Shown one piece after another: positions 1 to 8,463 of a stretch of 34,442 nt of DNA; within the stretch, counting starts at the first letter, position 1, and each line of letters opens with the position of its first letter. The DNA comes from Paenibacillus selenitireducens (GTDB taxonomy: Bacteria; Bacillota; Bacilli; Paenibacillales; Paenibacillaceae), in the NCBI RefSeq assembly GCF_002021565.1, contig NZ_MSZX01000027.1, positions 27 to 34,468 on the forward strand. The letters are read 5' to 3'. Below the pieces are notes generated by a model. That model saw only the letters and a list, made by a program, of their open reading frames with translations. It searched no databases and was not told where the DNA came from. The translations under genes were made by a program, and so were the position numbers.

Positions 1-1639
1 GCAGGCCGGATGTGGCTGCGCTGGCGCCGGGCGCAGCGGCCAGCGAGCGCAAGCGCTCCGCGCGCTCGCGCTCGCGGTGCTCGAGGCGGCGCAGCTCTGC
101 GAGCGCCGCCGAACGGGCGAGCAGCGCAGCATGCTGCTCGCCAAGCTGTGTAGCCTGCGCGTCCGCGGTCGCGCGCAGCTGCTCGAGCAACCCATCCGCA
201 AGCTGCAATGCTTGCTTGCGGTATAACCCCTTCGCATCCGCGCTAATTTGCTTCGAATAATTCATCGTATATTCATTCGTAAAACCGGCACCCTCGCTCA
301 CACGCGCTGCAAGCCACTCAGGGGTGATTTTCGACAGGACGAGTGCATATCCCGAACTCCATGTTTCTGACGCCGCACCCACGACCTCAGCCAGCTTACG
401 AAGAAGGTCCCCTACATGCCAATCCACATGAGCACGTACTTGCTCGAGGAAATGCTGATGCAAGCCTTGCAGACGACGTTGCTGCTCTTCTGCCGTTTTC
501 CCTGCCGTAAATAAGAAGCCAACCTTAAAGCCCGGCTTTCTGCTCTCCAGATACTTAGCGGCGAAATCGCGCGTCTCTGCTGGAATGATATTCGCATGTT
601 CAACCATGCTGCTTAAATCTTGTCTGAACTGAGCCTGTACGGTATCCGAATAACGGGCTAATCGGGACTGCTCCTGCTCCAGGGAGGCCAATTCTTCCGC
701 CAATTTTGCAGCCTGCTCCTGACCGCCCATGGCGTCGATCCATTGCTGCTTCTCCGACTCCACCTGCTGCTCACACCAACGCAAATGAGCTTCTACCACT
801 TGGGCAGCGGATCCCATCACACTCACATGACATAACGTGGTCTGATGCTTCATGAGTTCTTGAATCAACCATTCCAACGAAGACCATTCATCCTTCGGAT
901 GATCTGGATTTTTTAAGGATAGATAGAGAATGCCAGCGGGCTTCAAGTTCCATGCCGCGAAGGATTGCTCTACCCCCTTGCGATACGATTCGAACGAAAT
1001 CTCGCGCTCCCGGTGTTTATCAATCTGATTTACAATCAAATAAATGGGTTTACCCCAATCCGCCAATTGCTTCGCAAACGCGAAATTAATCTCCGATTGA
1101 ACATGATTATAATCCATCACATATAACACGATATCCGCCAAATGAAGCGCTGATTCGGTTGACATGCGATGCGCATCATCTACCGAGTCTACCCCGGGGG
1201 TATCTAACAACACCCCTTTCTCACCTAGAAACGGGAGATCATCATACAGCTCCACGGATTCGAAGTCCGTCCCATTCACGCAATACGCTTCTAATTCATC
1301 TAAGGGCACCGTTAACTTCGCTTGTTCGACACCTTCGGATGATGGCATTCTCGTAATGACGGCGCGCGGCTCGCCATGTCGAATCCGAACGAGATTCGCG
1401 CTTGTCGGAATCGGAGAAGACGGCAATATTTTTTTGCCGCAGAGCCGATTGATCAGACTCGACTTTCCTGCCGAGAAATGACCGCAGAATGCAATCGTGA
1501 ACTGTTCTTGATCCCACTTCTGCTTCATTTGTTGTATTTTGATGGCATTCACATGGTCCCCTGCATCACGCAGCCATGCTTCTAGCGGTTCTAAGCTTGC
1601 CTTGCAATAAGATTGTTCCTTTGAAGTAAGTACACTCAT
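1..1639 (-). CDS. Dynamin-like GTPase, N-terminal part (truncated by window edge)
   Basis: I translated this frame by hand from the ATG at 1639; it stays open to base 1, giving about 546 residues with no stop, so the C-terminus lies outside the window. A GTPase P-loop (GHFSAGKSS, about residues 53-61) is followed by a G3 motif (DTPG in LLDTPGVDS) and a G4-like motif (NQID). The later part is charged and Ala/Leu/Glu/Arg-rich, as expected for the helical stalk of dynamin-like proteins. Bacterial dynamins such as B. subtilis DynA (YpbR) fuse and protect membranes, and DynA is a tandem double dynamin, so the full protein could be much longer. The first ~250 bases are noticeably GC-rich (Ala/Arg codons) compared with the rest. 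The family call is firm; membership of the DynA subgroup is inferred. Confidence 0.85.
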   Translation of the reverse strand, partial: MSVLTSKEQSYCKASLEPLEAWLRDAGDHVNAIKIQQMKQKWDQEQFTIAFCGHFSAGKSSLINRLCGKKILPSSPIPTSANLVRIRHGEPRAVITRMPSSEGVEQAKLTVPLDELEAYCVNGTDFESVELYDDLPFLGEKGVLLDTPGVDSVDDAHRMSTESALHLADIVLYVMDYNHVQSEINFAFAKQLADWGKPIYLIVNQIDKHREREISFESYRKGVEQSFAAWNLKPAGILYLSLKNPDHPKDEWSSLEWLIQELMKHQTTLCHVSVMGSAAQVVEAHLRWCEQQVESEKQQWIDAMGGQEQAAKLAEELASLEQEQSRLARYSDTVQAQFRQDLSSMVEHANIIPAETRDFAAKYLESRKPGFKVGFLFTAGKTAEEQQRRLQGLHQHFLEQVRAHVDWHVGDLLRKLAEVVGAASETWSSGYALVLSKITPEWLAARVSEGAGFTNEYTMNYSKQISADAKGLYRKQALQLADGLLEQLRATADAQATQLGEQHAALLARSAALAELRRLEHRERERAERLRSLAAAPGASAATSGL

Positions 1640-1655
1640 CGTTTTTTCTCCCCGA

Positions 1656-1715
1656 CAAAAAAATAACCGAGATCTCACGGCATTCGGTTTCCCTGAATTT
1701 TCCGTAAGATTTCGG
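1656..1715 (-). terminator. Rho-independent terminator downstream of the 90-aa gene
   Basis: On the minus strand a 14-bp stem (arms 1702-1715 and 1667-1680, 12 Watson-Crick plus 2 G-U pairs) is followed by a T-rich run (complement of 1657-1666). It lies just after the stop of the 1719-1991 gene and before the dynamin gene, so it would separate the nth-side transcript from the dynamin gene. Confidence 0.75.
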
Positions 1716-1718
1716 TTT

Positions 1719-1991
1719 CTAGTGTACCATATTTTGGTCTGTTGGAATAAAGATTTCAAAAACTTTTCCGTGTTGTAGGATAGTAATATTGCGATCTTTT
1801 ACTTTCATAACTACAACTTCTGGTTTAACTTTCATTTTATCAAGGTAGTTTTCAGGTACCGTACCGGAATCACTTACCGTTACACCTTCAACCTCGATTT
1901 CTTCGTTTTCTTGAAGCTCTGTTGCAATTACGGTCTCATAAATGTCAGAGAACAATTCAAAATTGTCCGTATACACTGAGATGCATTTCAT
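1719..1991 (-). CDS. Small conserved-looking protein of unknown function
   Basis: This 90-residue acidic protein has no signal peptide or membrane segment. It begins MKCISVYTDNFELFSDIYE and reads like a compact alternating alpha/beta domain, with valine-rich strands such as VVVMKVKDRNITILQHG near the C-terminus. I do not recognise a characterised family. It starts 32 bases after the nth stop on the same strand, has a purine-rich stretch (AAGAAGAGGATGAG) upstream of the ATG, and is followed by a clear terminator, so it is probably the last gene of an nth transcript. Coding status is supported by this context and by the absence of a competing frame; the function is unknown. Confidence 0.7.
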   Translation of the reverse strand: MKCISVYTDNFELFSDIYETVIATELQENEEIEVEGVTVSDSGTVPENYLDKMKVKPEVVVMKVKDRNITILQHGKVFEIFIPTDQNMVH

Positions 1992-2023
1992 TTCAATCTC
2001 ATCCTCTTCTTTTTTAGATTGCC

Positions 2024-2689
2024 TTAATCCTTATCTTTCCTTACTTGGATAGGTTTCATACGTTTTTTGCCTTCACGGCAAATGCTGAGCAGCGGACAAA
2101 CATCACATTTCGGGTTCTGTGCCTTACAATGATAACGTCCAAAAAAAATCAGTCGATGATGGGTTAATGTCCACTCGTCGCGAGGAACACGCTTCATCAA
2201 TTTCTTCTCAACTTCCAGCACAGAATCCTTCCAATTCGCAAGTCCAAGCCGCTTGGACACGCGCTCAACATGCGTATCAACCGCAATCGCCGGTACGTCA
2301 AAAGCATTCGACATGACGACGTTCGCTGTTTTTCGACCGACGCCAGGAAGCTCTATGAGCTTCTCATGCTCTTCGGGCACTTCGCCATTATAACGCTCTA
2401 ATAGCATTTGGCACAAGTGCTGAATGTGTTTTGCTTTACTCCGAAATAATCCAATTCGACGAATATCTTGCTCTAGCTCCTCTATGGGAACGGCTAAATA
2501 GTCTTCGGGTTTGCGATATTTCTGGAATAAATTCGCAGTCACTTTATTGACGGTCTCATCCGTGCACTGTGCTGACAGTAACACAGCGATGACCAATTCG
2601 AACGGATTCGAATGATGTAACTCACAATGCGCATCCGGGAACATCTCCCCCATTGTATCTAGAATATAGCGGACTGTCGTTGCATTCAT
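2024..2689 (-). CDS. nth: Endonuclease III (DNA glycosylase/AP lyase)
   Basis: This 221-residue protein is full length for the family. It carries the helix-hairpin-helix LPGVGRKTA with the catalytic lysine K120, the catalytic aspartate D138 in VDTHVERV, and a C-terminal 4Fe-4S loop with canonical Cys-x6-Cys-x2-Cys-x5-Cys spacing (CKAQNPKCDVCPLLSIC). Both active-site numbers match E. coli Nth. The enzyme removes oxidised pyrimidines and cleaves the abasic site in base excision repair. The ATG at 2689 is preceded by a strong AAAGGAGG site about 9 bases upstream. In Bacillus nth sits in a dnaD-nth-ypoC-ponA neighbourhood; that context is not kept here. Confidence 0.97.
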   Translation of the reverse strand: MNATTVRYILDTMGEMFPDAHCELHHSNPFELVIAVLLSAQCTDETVNKVTANLFQKYRKPEDYLAVPIEELEQDIRRIGLFRSKAKHIQHLCQMLLERYNGEVPEEHEKLIELPGVGRKTANVVMSNAFDVPAIAVDTHVERVSKRLGLANWKDSVLEVEKKLMKRVPRDEWTLTHHRLIFFGRYHCKAQNPKCDVCPLLSICREGKKRMKPIQVRKDKD

Positions 2690-2712
2690 GTAACAAACAA
2701 CCTCCTTTCAAC

Positions 2713-2755
2713 AAGAAAACCGCCTTGACGCGAAAATTCCACATCAAGACGGTTT
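2713..2755 (-). terminator. Rho-independent terminator after the SLH gene
   Basis: Arms at 2744-2755 and 2717-2728 form a 12-bp stem with one G-U pair; on the minus strand it is followed by TTTTCTTGTTG. It lies about 20 bases past the SLH-protein stop, just before the nth ribosome binding site. Confidence 0.75.
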
Positions 2756-2776
2756 ATCGGATGCAGTCAATCGAAC

Positions 2777-5551
2777 TTATTGCTTCTCAATTTCAATAAT
2801 TTGATTGTTATTGAAGACAAGCAGCACTTGATCGCCCTCAGCCAAAGATTGTAAATTGAGTAAAGTATCGCCTTTATGAACGTATACGTTCGTCACGAAT
2901 TTAAATACAAAGTTGTTATCGGTTAATGACGCACGTTGTACATAGAAATCATTCGTAGAAGCCGAATAGCGATTAAACTTGCGGCTAAGCGAATCTAATA
3001 CGCGCACAATCGTATTTCCATTCGCATCGGATTTTACCTCTACGCGGTCATTGGCCGAGAGACTATTGATATTCGTACTAATCGAATTATTACGCACAAT
3101 TTGATAGCTCGAAGTCAGCTTTATTTCTTTAGACTGTCCTGTGAAATCTTTAACCGTCAACTTTTGATTTGCGGAATCAATTGTTTCCACTTTACCATAA
3201 GTCAACGTCACTTTGCGAACCAATTCTGCAACATTTCCTGAAAAATTCACATTTACGACTTGGCCAGGTGTGAAATCTGATACTTTGATCACGGCACCCG
3301 TCTCATTTAAGAGGGTAACACCTTCTAAATCAAGCGATTCAATATATCCTTCACTAGATTTGACGCTCAATTTATTCTTGGCAACATCTGTCGAATACAC
3401 CTCAAATTGACCTGTTGACTTCAAGGAAATCCGGCCCACTTTATCTTGTGTCGTACGTAATTGCGCAGAAATCGTATCTCCAACCTTAATATTCGATAAT
3501 GTAGAATTCGTCTTACCGTGAACGAACACGACTGTTGTTCCATCATAACTCAATGTCATGGTCTGACCAGCATCAGTGACAAGTGTAAGCGTCTGACTTG
3601 AAGTATTTAGGCTTAACAATTTGCCGTCGTATTTATACACTTTTTGAAGGGTTAAGATGTTATCTCCCAATACCGTAAGATTAACTTTCGTCTTCTCCGG
3701 AAGAAGGCCTTCTAAATCTTTTAACGTTGTATTTCCTACACCAAAGTCGAGCTTCGTGTTTTCCTTCACGTTGAACACAAACGCTTTCTCCTTCGCATTC
3801 ATCACCGTCAAAATTTGTTGCTTCTTGTTATAACCTACTACGGATAATTCTTGAAGCTGCTCTACCTTCCGGCCAACAACTTGAATCTTAGATACACGAT
3901 CATCTGGGGTAATCGTTAATTCAATCACATCCCCGTTTGTATCATCAGATACCAAATCCGTGATCTTCGCGTCTTGAATACCATCCACGACAACTTCAAC
4001 TTGATCCGCAAGGAGGTTCACTTCAGGTTTTGAAGATCCTTCCTTCACGTACGTAACCAATTTGCTGGAGCTGCTGATGTTAATCAATGTCCCGCGAACT
4101 GTACGCGAGCTTGTCTGCGTAATTTCCAAGTTCGTCACTTGGCCATTTTTCACGCTATAAGAGATCACATCATTTACTTTAATCTCTGACAAGCTTTTCA
4201 ACACTTGATCTTGATAGAGTATGATTGCATCGGATGACACCGTTAATGTTTCCTCCGTATTAGAACCATCTTTTACCTTCAAAGTCCCGTTCTTCGCATC
4301 CACTGCCGTTACGATCCCCGCACCCGATTTATTAATCGGCGCAGATTTCACTTGTACGACAATCACCTTGTGTTGACCTGAGAATGTTTCGCGTTTCACA
4401 TCAATCATGCTATCAGGTACTAAATCTTTAGCCGAGATCGTTTTTCCGTTTTGATCCAAGAATACCGTAGCGGAATCAAAATCAAATGTTACATAGTCAT
4501 CGTTGCTCAACACAGTGAACTTCGATCCTGTCGCATGCAGACGCTGGAATTTCCCCTCATTCGATTCCAATTGAACCTTCGGATCGATTACTTCGACATA
4601 GCCAGCGTTCCCTTGCGTTTCAATGACTTTCACTTTCGTATAGGCTTGTACCGTAGATGCGGAGACAGCCGCTTCGGAATCCGCCGTGAAATACGCCGTA
4701 CTTCCTGTCAGCGCGTAATTATGTACTTTGCCGTCTTCCCCATACAAGGACAAATTCGTATCTGTAAGACTCGTAATCACGCCTTGTGCCACATTATCGT
4801 ATTGGATCGAAGTATGAGCATCCCCGCGGCTAAAGAAGGCCGCTAATTGCGAACGTGTCACATTCCCTTGCGGCTCAAATTTGTTCCCTTCCATTCCTGT
4901 CGTAAGCTTCAATTTAAGCGCAACATTTACATAACCTAACGATGAAGACGAAATTTTGCTATTATCCGCAAAAGTCGTTGCAGTCGTCATCGCCGCTTTG
5001 GCATCCGCTTCTTTATTTAATGCACGCACCAAAATTTTAGTAATCCATTCACGAGAAGCTTTTTTCGAGCCCCAAGCATTTTTGTTAGCCTCAGGAGCCA
5101 TCTCCTCATTTTTATCCAGCAAACCTTTTTCAAATGCCAATTTCACATAAGGTTTGAAATAATTATCCACAACAAAACCGGATTGGAATGCAATAGAAGC
5201 ACTGGAATCCATATCCTTCTCTAAATTCATATACCGAATCGCCATGGTCACGGCTTCTTGTTGTGTTACTGGGTCATTCGGTCTGAATTTCCCGTTATTC
5301 CCCAGCAAAACTTTCTCTAATGCAAGTTTCGTGATATGTTTTTCAGCCCAGAATCCTTTTGTTACATCACTAAACAATGAACTCCCATTGTTCGACGTGT
5401 TTGGTGAAGTTGTATTATTGGATCCTGAATTTGTATTGGAAGTCGTATTGTTTGCCGAAGAATCTGCCGGTGTGACTGCAGCGAATGCACTTCCTGCACT
5501 GCCCATCACAAGCACTGCCGTCAAGAACAGTGTAATTAATTTTGTTTTCAT
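2777..5551 (-). CDS. S-layer-homology surface protein with repeated beta-rich modules
   Basis: I place the start at the ATG at 5551 (MKTKLITLFL), after an AGAGAGGGG ribosome binding site, rather than at a TTG 14 codons upstream that would put extra residues before the signal peptide. The 924-residue protein has a signal peptide (residues 1-24, ending SAFA), an Asn/Ser/Thr-rich linker (about 30-58) and three SLH domains (about 59-110, 120-180, 190-243). SLH domains anchor proteins non-covalently to pyruvylated secondary cell-wall polymer. The remaining ~680 residues are about nine degenerate modules of 60-75 residues, each with a strand-rich pattern such as GIVTAVDAKNGTLKVKDGS and ending near a 'GD' turn. 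No catalytic motif is visible, so a structural or S-layer/adhesive role is inferred. It lies downstream of the amidase-GerMN genes but behind their terminator. Confidence 0.9.
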   Translation of the reverse strand: MKTKLITLFLTAVLVMGSAGSAFAAVTPADSSANNTTSNTNSGSNNTTSPNTSNNGSSLFSDVTKGFWAEKHITKLALEKVLLGNNGKFRPNDPVTQQEAVTMAIRYMNLEKDMDSSASIAFQSGFVVDNYFKPYVKLAFEKGLLDKNEEMAPEANKNAWGSKKASREWITKILVRALNKEADAKAAMTTATTFADNSKISSSSLGYVNVALKLKLTTGMEGNKFEPQGNVTRSQLAAFFSRGDAHTSIQYDNVAQGVITSLTDTNLSLYGEDGKVHNYALTGSTAYFTADSEAAVSASTVQAYTKVKVIETQGNAGYVEVIDPKVQLESNEGKFQRLHATGSKFTVLSNDDYVTFDFDSATVFLDQNGKTISAKDLVPDSMIDVKRETFSGQHKVIVVQVKSAPINKSGAGIVTAVDAKNGTLKVKDGSNTEETLTVSSDAIILYQDQVLKSLSEIKVNDVISYSVKNGQVTNLEITQTSSRTVRGTLINISSSSKLVTYVKEGSSKPEVNLLADQVEVVVDGIQDAKITDLVSDDTNGDVIELTITPDDRVSKIQVVGRKVEQLQELSVVGYNKKQQILTVMNAKEKAFVFNVKENTKLDFGVGNTTLKDLEGLLPEKTKVNLTVLGDNILTLQKVYKYDGKLLSLNTSSQTLTLVTDAGQTMTLSYDGTTVVFVHGKTNSTLSNIKVGDTISAQLRTTQDKVGRISLKSTGQFEVYSTDVAKNKLSVKSSEGYIESLDLEGVTLLNETGAVIKVSDFTPGQVVNVNFSGNVAELVRKVTLTYGKVETIDSANQKLTVKDFTGQSKEIKLTSSYQIVRNNSISTNINSLSANDRVEVKSDANGNTIVRVLDSLSRKFNRYSASTNDFYVQRASLTDNNFVFKFVTNVYVHKGDTLLNLQSLAEGDQVLLVFNNNQIIEIEKQ

Positions 5552-5601
5552 GGTGGTGAAGCCCCTCTCTCTTACGCTATGAATTGTCCACAATCCTAAA
5601 T

Positions 5602-5647
5602 AAATTCAACAAAGAAGCAGGAAGTTCCTGCTTACTTTGTTGAATTT
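5602..5647 (-). terminator. Long hairpin terminator after the first GerMN gene
   Basis: A near-perfect inverted repeat pairs 5602-5623 with 5625-5647 (about 22 bp with a single bulged A at 5634 and almost no loop). On the minus strand it follows the GerMN stop by about 12 bases and is trailed by a T-rich stretch. Only about 50 bases separate it from the SLH start codon, leaving little room for an independent promoter, so partial read-through into the SLH gene is possible. Confidence 0.7.
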
Positions 5648-5658
5648 CAATAATTTCT

Positions 5659-6183
5659 CTAATTTCTCGTGTAAGGATGCTCTAATTCGACATGCCCCAT
5701 CATCGTATCGACAGATTGACCGTCGACAAGAATATCTACCGATTTCACTTCATCGAACTGGAACGCGGTTTTGAGTAAGGCCTGAACAGCCAGATCTTCC
5801 GCTGAAGCTCCTAGATGCGCTTCCGCTGGTACTTTGACATCCACTGTTAAAGCCCCGCCGTCTTTTAGCTCTGCTGAGAGAAATTCCGACTCCTCCCAAA
5901 GCGCGATTTGATTGGGATCATCTGTTTTCTGAAGTGTCTTCAAAGCTGTTAAATATTTGTCTTTCTCTTCCACGAACTTGATTTCTTGTTCTTTTGGAAC
6001 AAGATTAAGAATTTGATCATCCGTATAATAGGATTGAATCTTCAATGTTTGTTCTGTCGGCTGTTGAACCTCTGTTGTATCTCCTGTTTGCGTATTCGTG
6101 TTGGTCTCTGTCTTCTGACCACAGCCTGTTGCAAGGGCAAGTAATAAAACAAACGTCCCAGCTAATAATGTAAATTTTCGCAT
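5659..6183 (-). CDS. GerMN-domain lipoprotein, copy 1
   Basis: This 174-residue precursor has a lipoprotein signal peptide with lipobox LATGC (Cys21), then a Thr/Gln-rich linker and a single GerMN-type domain (about residues 46-170). Typical motifs are QSYYTDDQILNLVP, LKDGGALTVDVKVPAEAH and SVDILVDGQSVDTMMGHVELEHPY. GerMN domains occur in B. subtilis GerM and in amidase/LytM-associated lipoproteins; a role as extracytoplasmic partner of a cell-wall hydrolase is inferred. It starts 14 bases after the stop of amidase copy 1 with a GAGGTGAG ribosome binding site, so the two are probably co-transcribed. It is paralogous to the gene at 7924-8448, including a nearly identical C-terminus. Confidence 0.88.
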   Translation of the reverse strand: MRKFTLLAGTFVLLLALATGCGQKTETNTNTQTGDTTEVQQPTEQTLKIQSYYTDDQILNLVPKEQEIKFVEEKDKYLTALKTLQKTDDPNQIALWEESEFLSAELKDGGALTVDVKVPAEAHLGASAEDLAVQALLKTAFQFDEVKSVDILVDGQSVDTMMGHVELEHPYTRN

Positions 6184-6197
6184 GTGCTCACCTCGTC

Positions 6198-7727
6198 TTA
6201 GGGTTGTAATCCCAAATATTGTTTAATCCCGTTCTTGATCGACTGGGCCACACGATTTTGGAAATCATCCTGGTACAGGGCTGCTTCATCCGTTTGATTC
6301 GTTAAATACCCCACTTCCAACAAGCATGCTGGCATCGTCGTCTCACGAGTTACATGTAAGCTTTGTTTGCGTACACCGCGATCAGGTAGCTTCGTACCTT
6401 GAACTAGATTGGAATGCATGACTTGTGCAAATGCCTTACTCTCATCATCTCTGGAATAATACGTTTCAGTCCCGCTAATCGTTGCTTTATTGATGCTGTT
6501 TGCATGAATAGAAATAAATAAGTTCGCATTGGCTTGCTTCGCAACGGTAACGCGTTCCTTTAATTCCAAGAACGTATCGTCTGAGCGCGTAAGAACAATC
6601 TGAACATCTGGATCATTCTGGAATAGTTCGGCGACCTTTAAGGCTTGCGCCAAATTAAAATCCTTCTCGTTCCGTTTATTCAAACTAATGGCACCTGGAT
6701 CCTTTGCGCCATGTCCTGCATCAATAACAACGACATACTTGCCGTTCGCCGGAGGAATCGTTCCTGGATTACTTCCATTCCCAGGATCTGTCGATCCGCC
6801 ATTCAAATCAACGATGATCGTGTTCGGATCTTTTGTTGTAGTAAACTGGTATGCTTGATTCTGATTCAAATCAATAACAATCCGTACAGTCGATGGATTA
6901 CTCGAGAATAAAGAGTAACGAATTTTACTCACGAGAGGATGATCTGTGAGCTGGATCTCAGCTTGTCCATTCGCAGCGAAATTCTGGCTGTTGAAGAACG
7001 AATCCGAAAATTTCGCATTCGGAATGTCCACGACGATCCGGTCTGGATTGGATAACTTCGTTTGTGTAGGCTTCACATCGCTTTTACTAACTCCAACGAC
7101 AAGTCGATTATCCTCGAATGTTACGGTTTGAATTTCTGCAAGATCTTGGGTGACTGAACCATTACCCGAATTCCCGCCGTTTGAACCATTGGAGCCATTG
7201 TTCGTTCCATCAGAACCGTTATTCGATCCTTCACCTGTGGAACCGCCTTGGTCTGGTTTCCCTGGTGTGGTAGGCACGTCCGGCTTCGTCACTTCGGAAC
7301 TATAATCAGATGTGAAGAGATATACAGATTTCGTTGCATTTTCCCAATTCACGACAAGACCCATCTGTTCTCCAACAAAGCGGAGAGGAACGAGCGTCGT
7401 ATCTGATTTTAGTGTAGGAGGCATGTCCAATGAGACCTTCTTGCCATCCACTGTTGCCCATTTTTGATCTACGACAAGCGTCATGGACGTCTTGTCATTA
7501 TGTATGGTAACCGTGCGCGTCTTTTTATCCCAATCAACCTGAAAACCTAGCTCCTCAACGACGACACGAATTGGTATCATTGTGTAATCCTTAATGATCT
7601 GCCCTCCGGCAGAAGGAGATAACGAGACACCGTTCAAATAAATCTGGAGCCCCGCACTAGCATGACTCATATTCGGTACCATGAACAACATAAAACAAAA
7701 CAACAACATTCCACCAATTTTTTTCAT
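6198..7727 (-). CDS. N-acetylmuramoyl-L-alanine amidase with stalk and AMIN domains, copy 1
   Basis: This 509-residue secreted protein has a signal peptide (1-24), a stalk/copper amine oxidase N-terminal-like domain (about 28-140), a Gly/Ser/Asn-rich linker (about 155-192), an AMIN domain (about 196-312) and a C-terminal Amidase_3 domain (about 330-509). The zinc ligands and catalytic glutamate of the family are visible: H339 (IDAGHG), E354, H408 (SIHANS) and E471 (LLEVGYLTN). The enzyme should cleave the MurNAc-L-Ala bond of peptidoglycan; AMIN domains target such enzymes to the wall. The ATG follows AGGGGTGAAGG. It is the first gene of a two-gene unit with the GerMN lipoprotein and a tandem paralogue of 8464-9996; here the linker is neutral and Gly/Asn-rich while the other copy has a charged one. 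Confidence 0.93.
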   Translation of the reverse strand: MKKIGGMLLFCFMLFMVPNMSHASAGLQIYLNGVSLSPSAGGQIIKDYTMIPIRVVVEELGFQVDWDKKTRTVTIHNDKTSMTLVVDQKWATVDGKKVSLDMPPTLKSDTTLVPLRFVGEQMGLVVNWENATKSVYLFTSDYSSEVTKPDVPTTPGKPDQGGSTGEGSNNGSDGTNNGSNGSNGGNSGNGSVTQDLAEIQTVTFEDNRLVVGVSKSDVKPTQTKLSNPDRIVVDIPNAKFSDSFFNSQNFAANGQAEIQLTDHPLVSKIRYSLFSSNPSTVRIVIDLNQNQAYQFTTTKDPNTIIVDLNGGSTDPGNGSNPGTIPPANGKYVVVIDAGHGAKDPGAISLNKRNEKDFNLAQALKVAELFQNDPDVQIVLTRSDDTFLELKERVTVAKQANANLFISIHANSINKATISGTETYYSRDDESKAFAQVMHSNLVQGTKLPDRGVRKQSLHVTRETTMPACLLEVGYLTNQTDEAALYQDDFQNRVAQSIKNGIKQYLGLQP

Positions 7728-7804
7728 CCTTCACCCCTACTTTTCTTAGATTTTGATTTTCATCATGTTTCATGTCGAGCAATCGACACGTAGGCACAAT
7801 ATTA

Positions 7805-7830
7805 GACGTAATAAAACTACAAAAGTTGCG
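7805..7830 (-). promoter_or_regulatory. Candidate ECF-sigma promoter of amidase copy 1
   Basis: Read on the minus strand, CGCAACTTTT (from 7830) and ACGTCTAAT (CGTC at 7808-7805) are separated by 16 bases counted from the AAC to CGTC. This fits the extracytoplasmic-function sigma pattern of an AAC-containing -35 and a CGTC -10. The same -35 block precedes amidase copy 2. The predicted leader is about 70 bases. No biochemical evidence is available; the sigma factor is not in the window. Confidence 0.5.
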
Positions 7831-7839
7831 GTAATCAAA

Positions 7840-7890
7840 CAAAAAAAGAGAGTTCCAACCCTATTGATCGTCAAAAGGGATTGAAACTCT
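7840..7890 (-). terminator. Terminator after the second GerMN gene
   Basis: Arms 7876-7890 and 7849-7862 pair imperfectly on the minus strand and are followed by TTTTTTTG. The hairpin is about 30 bases past the stop of the 7924-8448 gene and immediately before the candidate promoter of amidase copy 1, so each amidase-GerMN pair seems to be its own transcription unit. Confidence 0.75.
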
Positions 7891-7923
7891 ACTAAAATTT
7901 ACCATAGAAACAGGAGCTCAAGC

Positions 7924-8448
7924 TTACATGATTGATTTCCTTGTATAAGGATGTTCTAATTCGACGTGCCCCATGAGAGAGTCGACGGATTGTCCATCAA
8001 CAAGAATATCTACAGACTGCACTTCCTCGAATTGAAAGACAGTCTTGAGCACCGCTTGAATCGCTAAATCTTCGCCTGATGCACCTAAATGTGCTTCCGC
8101 AGGAATCTTCACATCAATGATCAACGCTCCGCCATCCTTTAAGATTGCAGATTGAAATTCATTCTCTTGCCACAGCTTTACCAGCTTCGCGTCATCTGTC
8201 GATTGAAGCGCCTTCAGCGCTTCGAGATATTTTGCCTTCTCATCTGCGAACTTAATATCTTTCTTTTCTTGGACCAAATTCAAGATCTGATCATCCGTAT
8301 AGTAAGCTTGAATATGAAGCGTCTGTTCGGCATGCTGCTGTGCTTCCGGCTTCCCGCCCGTCTCAGGATCACCGGATTTCTGACCGCATCCTGCGGCAAT
8401 CGCAATGATTGTTATCAACATTCCTAACAATAATGTCATCTTCCTCAA
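7924..8448 (-). CDS. GerMN-domain lipoprotein, copy 2
   Basis: This is a paralogue of 5659-6183 with the same layout: lipobox IAAGC with Cys21, a short linker and one GerMN domain. I choose a TTG start at 8448 because GAGGTGAG lies 4 bases upstream and the resulting protein aligns from residue 1 with copy 1 (RKMTLLLG against RKFTLLAG). A GTG at 8457 is in frame but overlaps that ribosome binding site. It sits 15 bases after the amidase copy 2 stop. The last residues (TRKSIM) differ slightly from copy 1. A wall-hydrolase accessory or regulatory role is inferred only from pairing and localisation. Confidence 0.85.
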   Translation of the reverse strand: MRKMTLLLGMLITIIAIAAGCGQKSGDPETGGKPEAQQHAEQTLHIQAYYTDDQILNLVQEKKDIKFADEKAKYLEALKALQSTDDAKLVKLWQENEFQSAILKDGGALIIDVKIPAEAHLGASGEDLAIQAVLKTVFQFEEVQSVDILVDGQSVDSLMGHVELEHPYTRKSIM

Positions 8449-8463
8449 AATACTCACCTCGGC

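Noticed and set aside
12-260. 82-codon plus-strand frame rich in Arg/Ser/Ala at the window start
   Set aside because: It is the shadow of the GC-rich coiled-coil part of the dynamin gene on the minus strand.
4451-4846. 131-codon plus-strand open frame inside the SLH gene
   Set aside because: It is antisense to a well-supported coding gene, has no ribosome binding site and an unnatural composition.
5552-5593. Longer SLH protein start at a TTG (5593)
   Set aside because: It would place 14 charged residues before a normal signal peptide; the ATG at 5551 has its own ribosome binding site.
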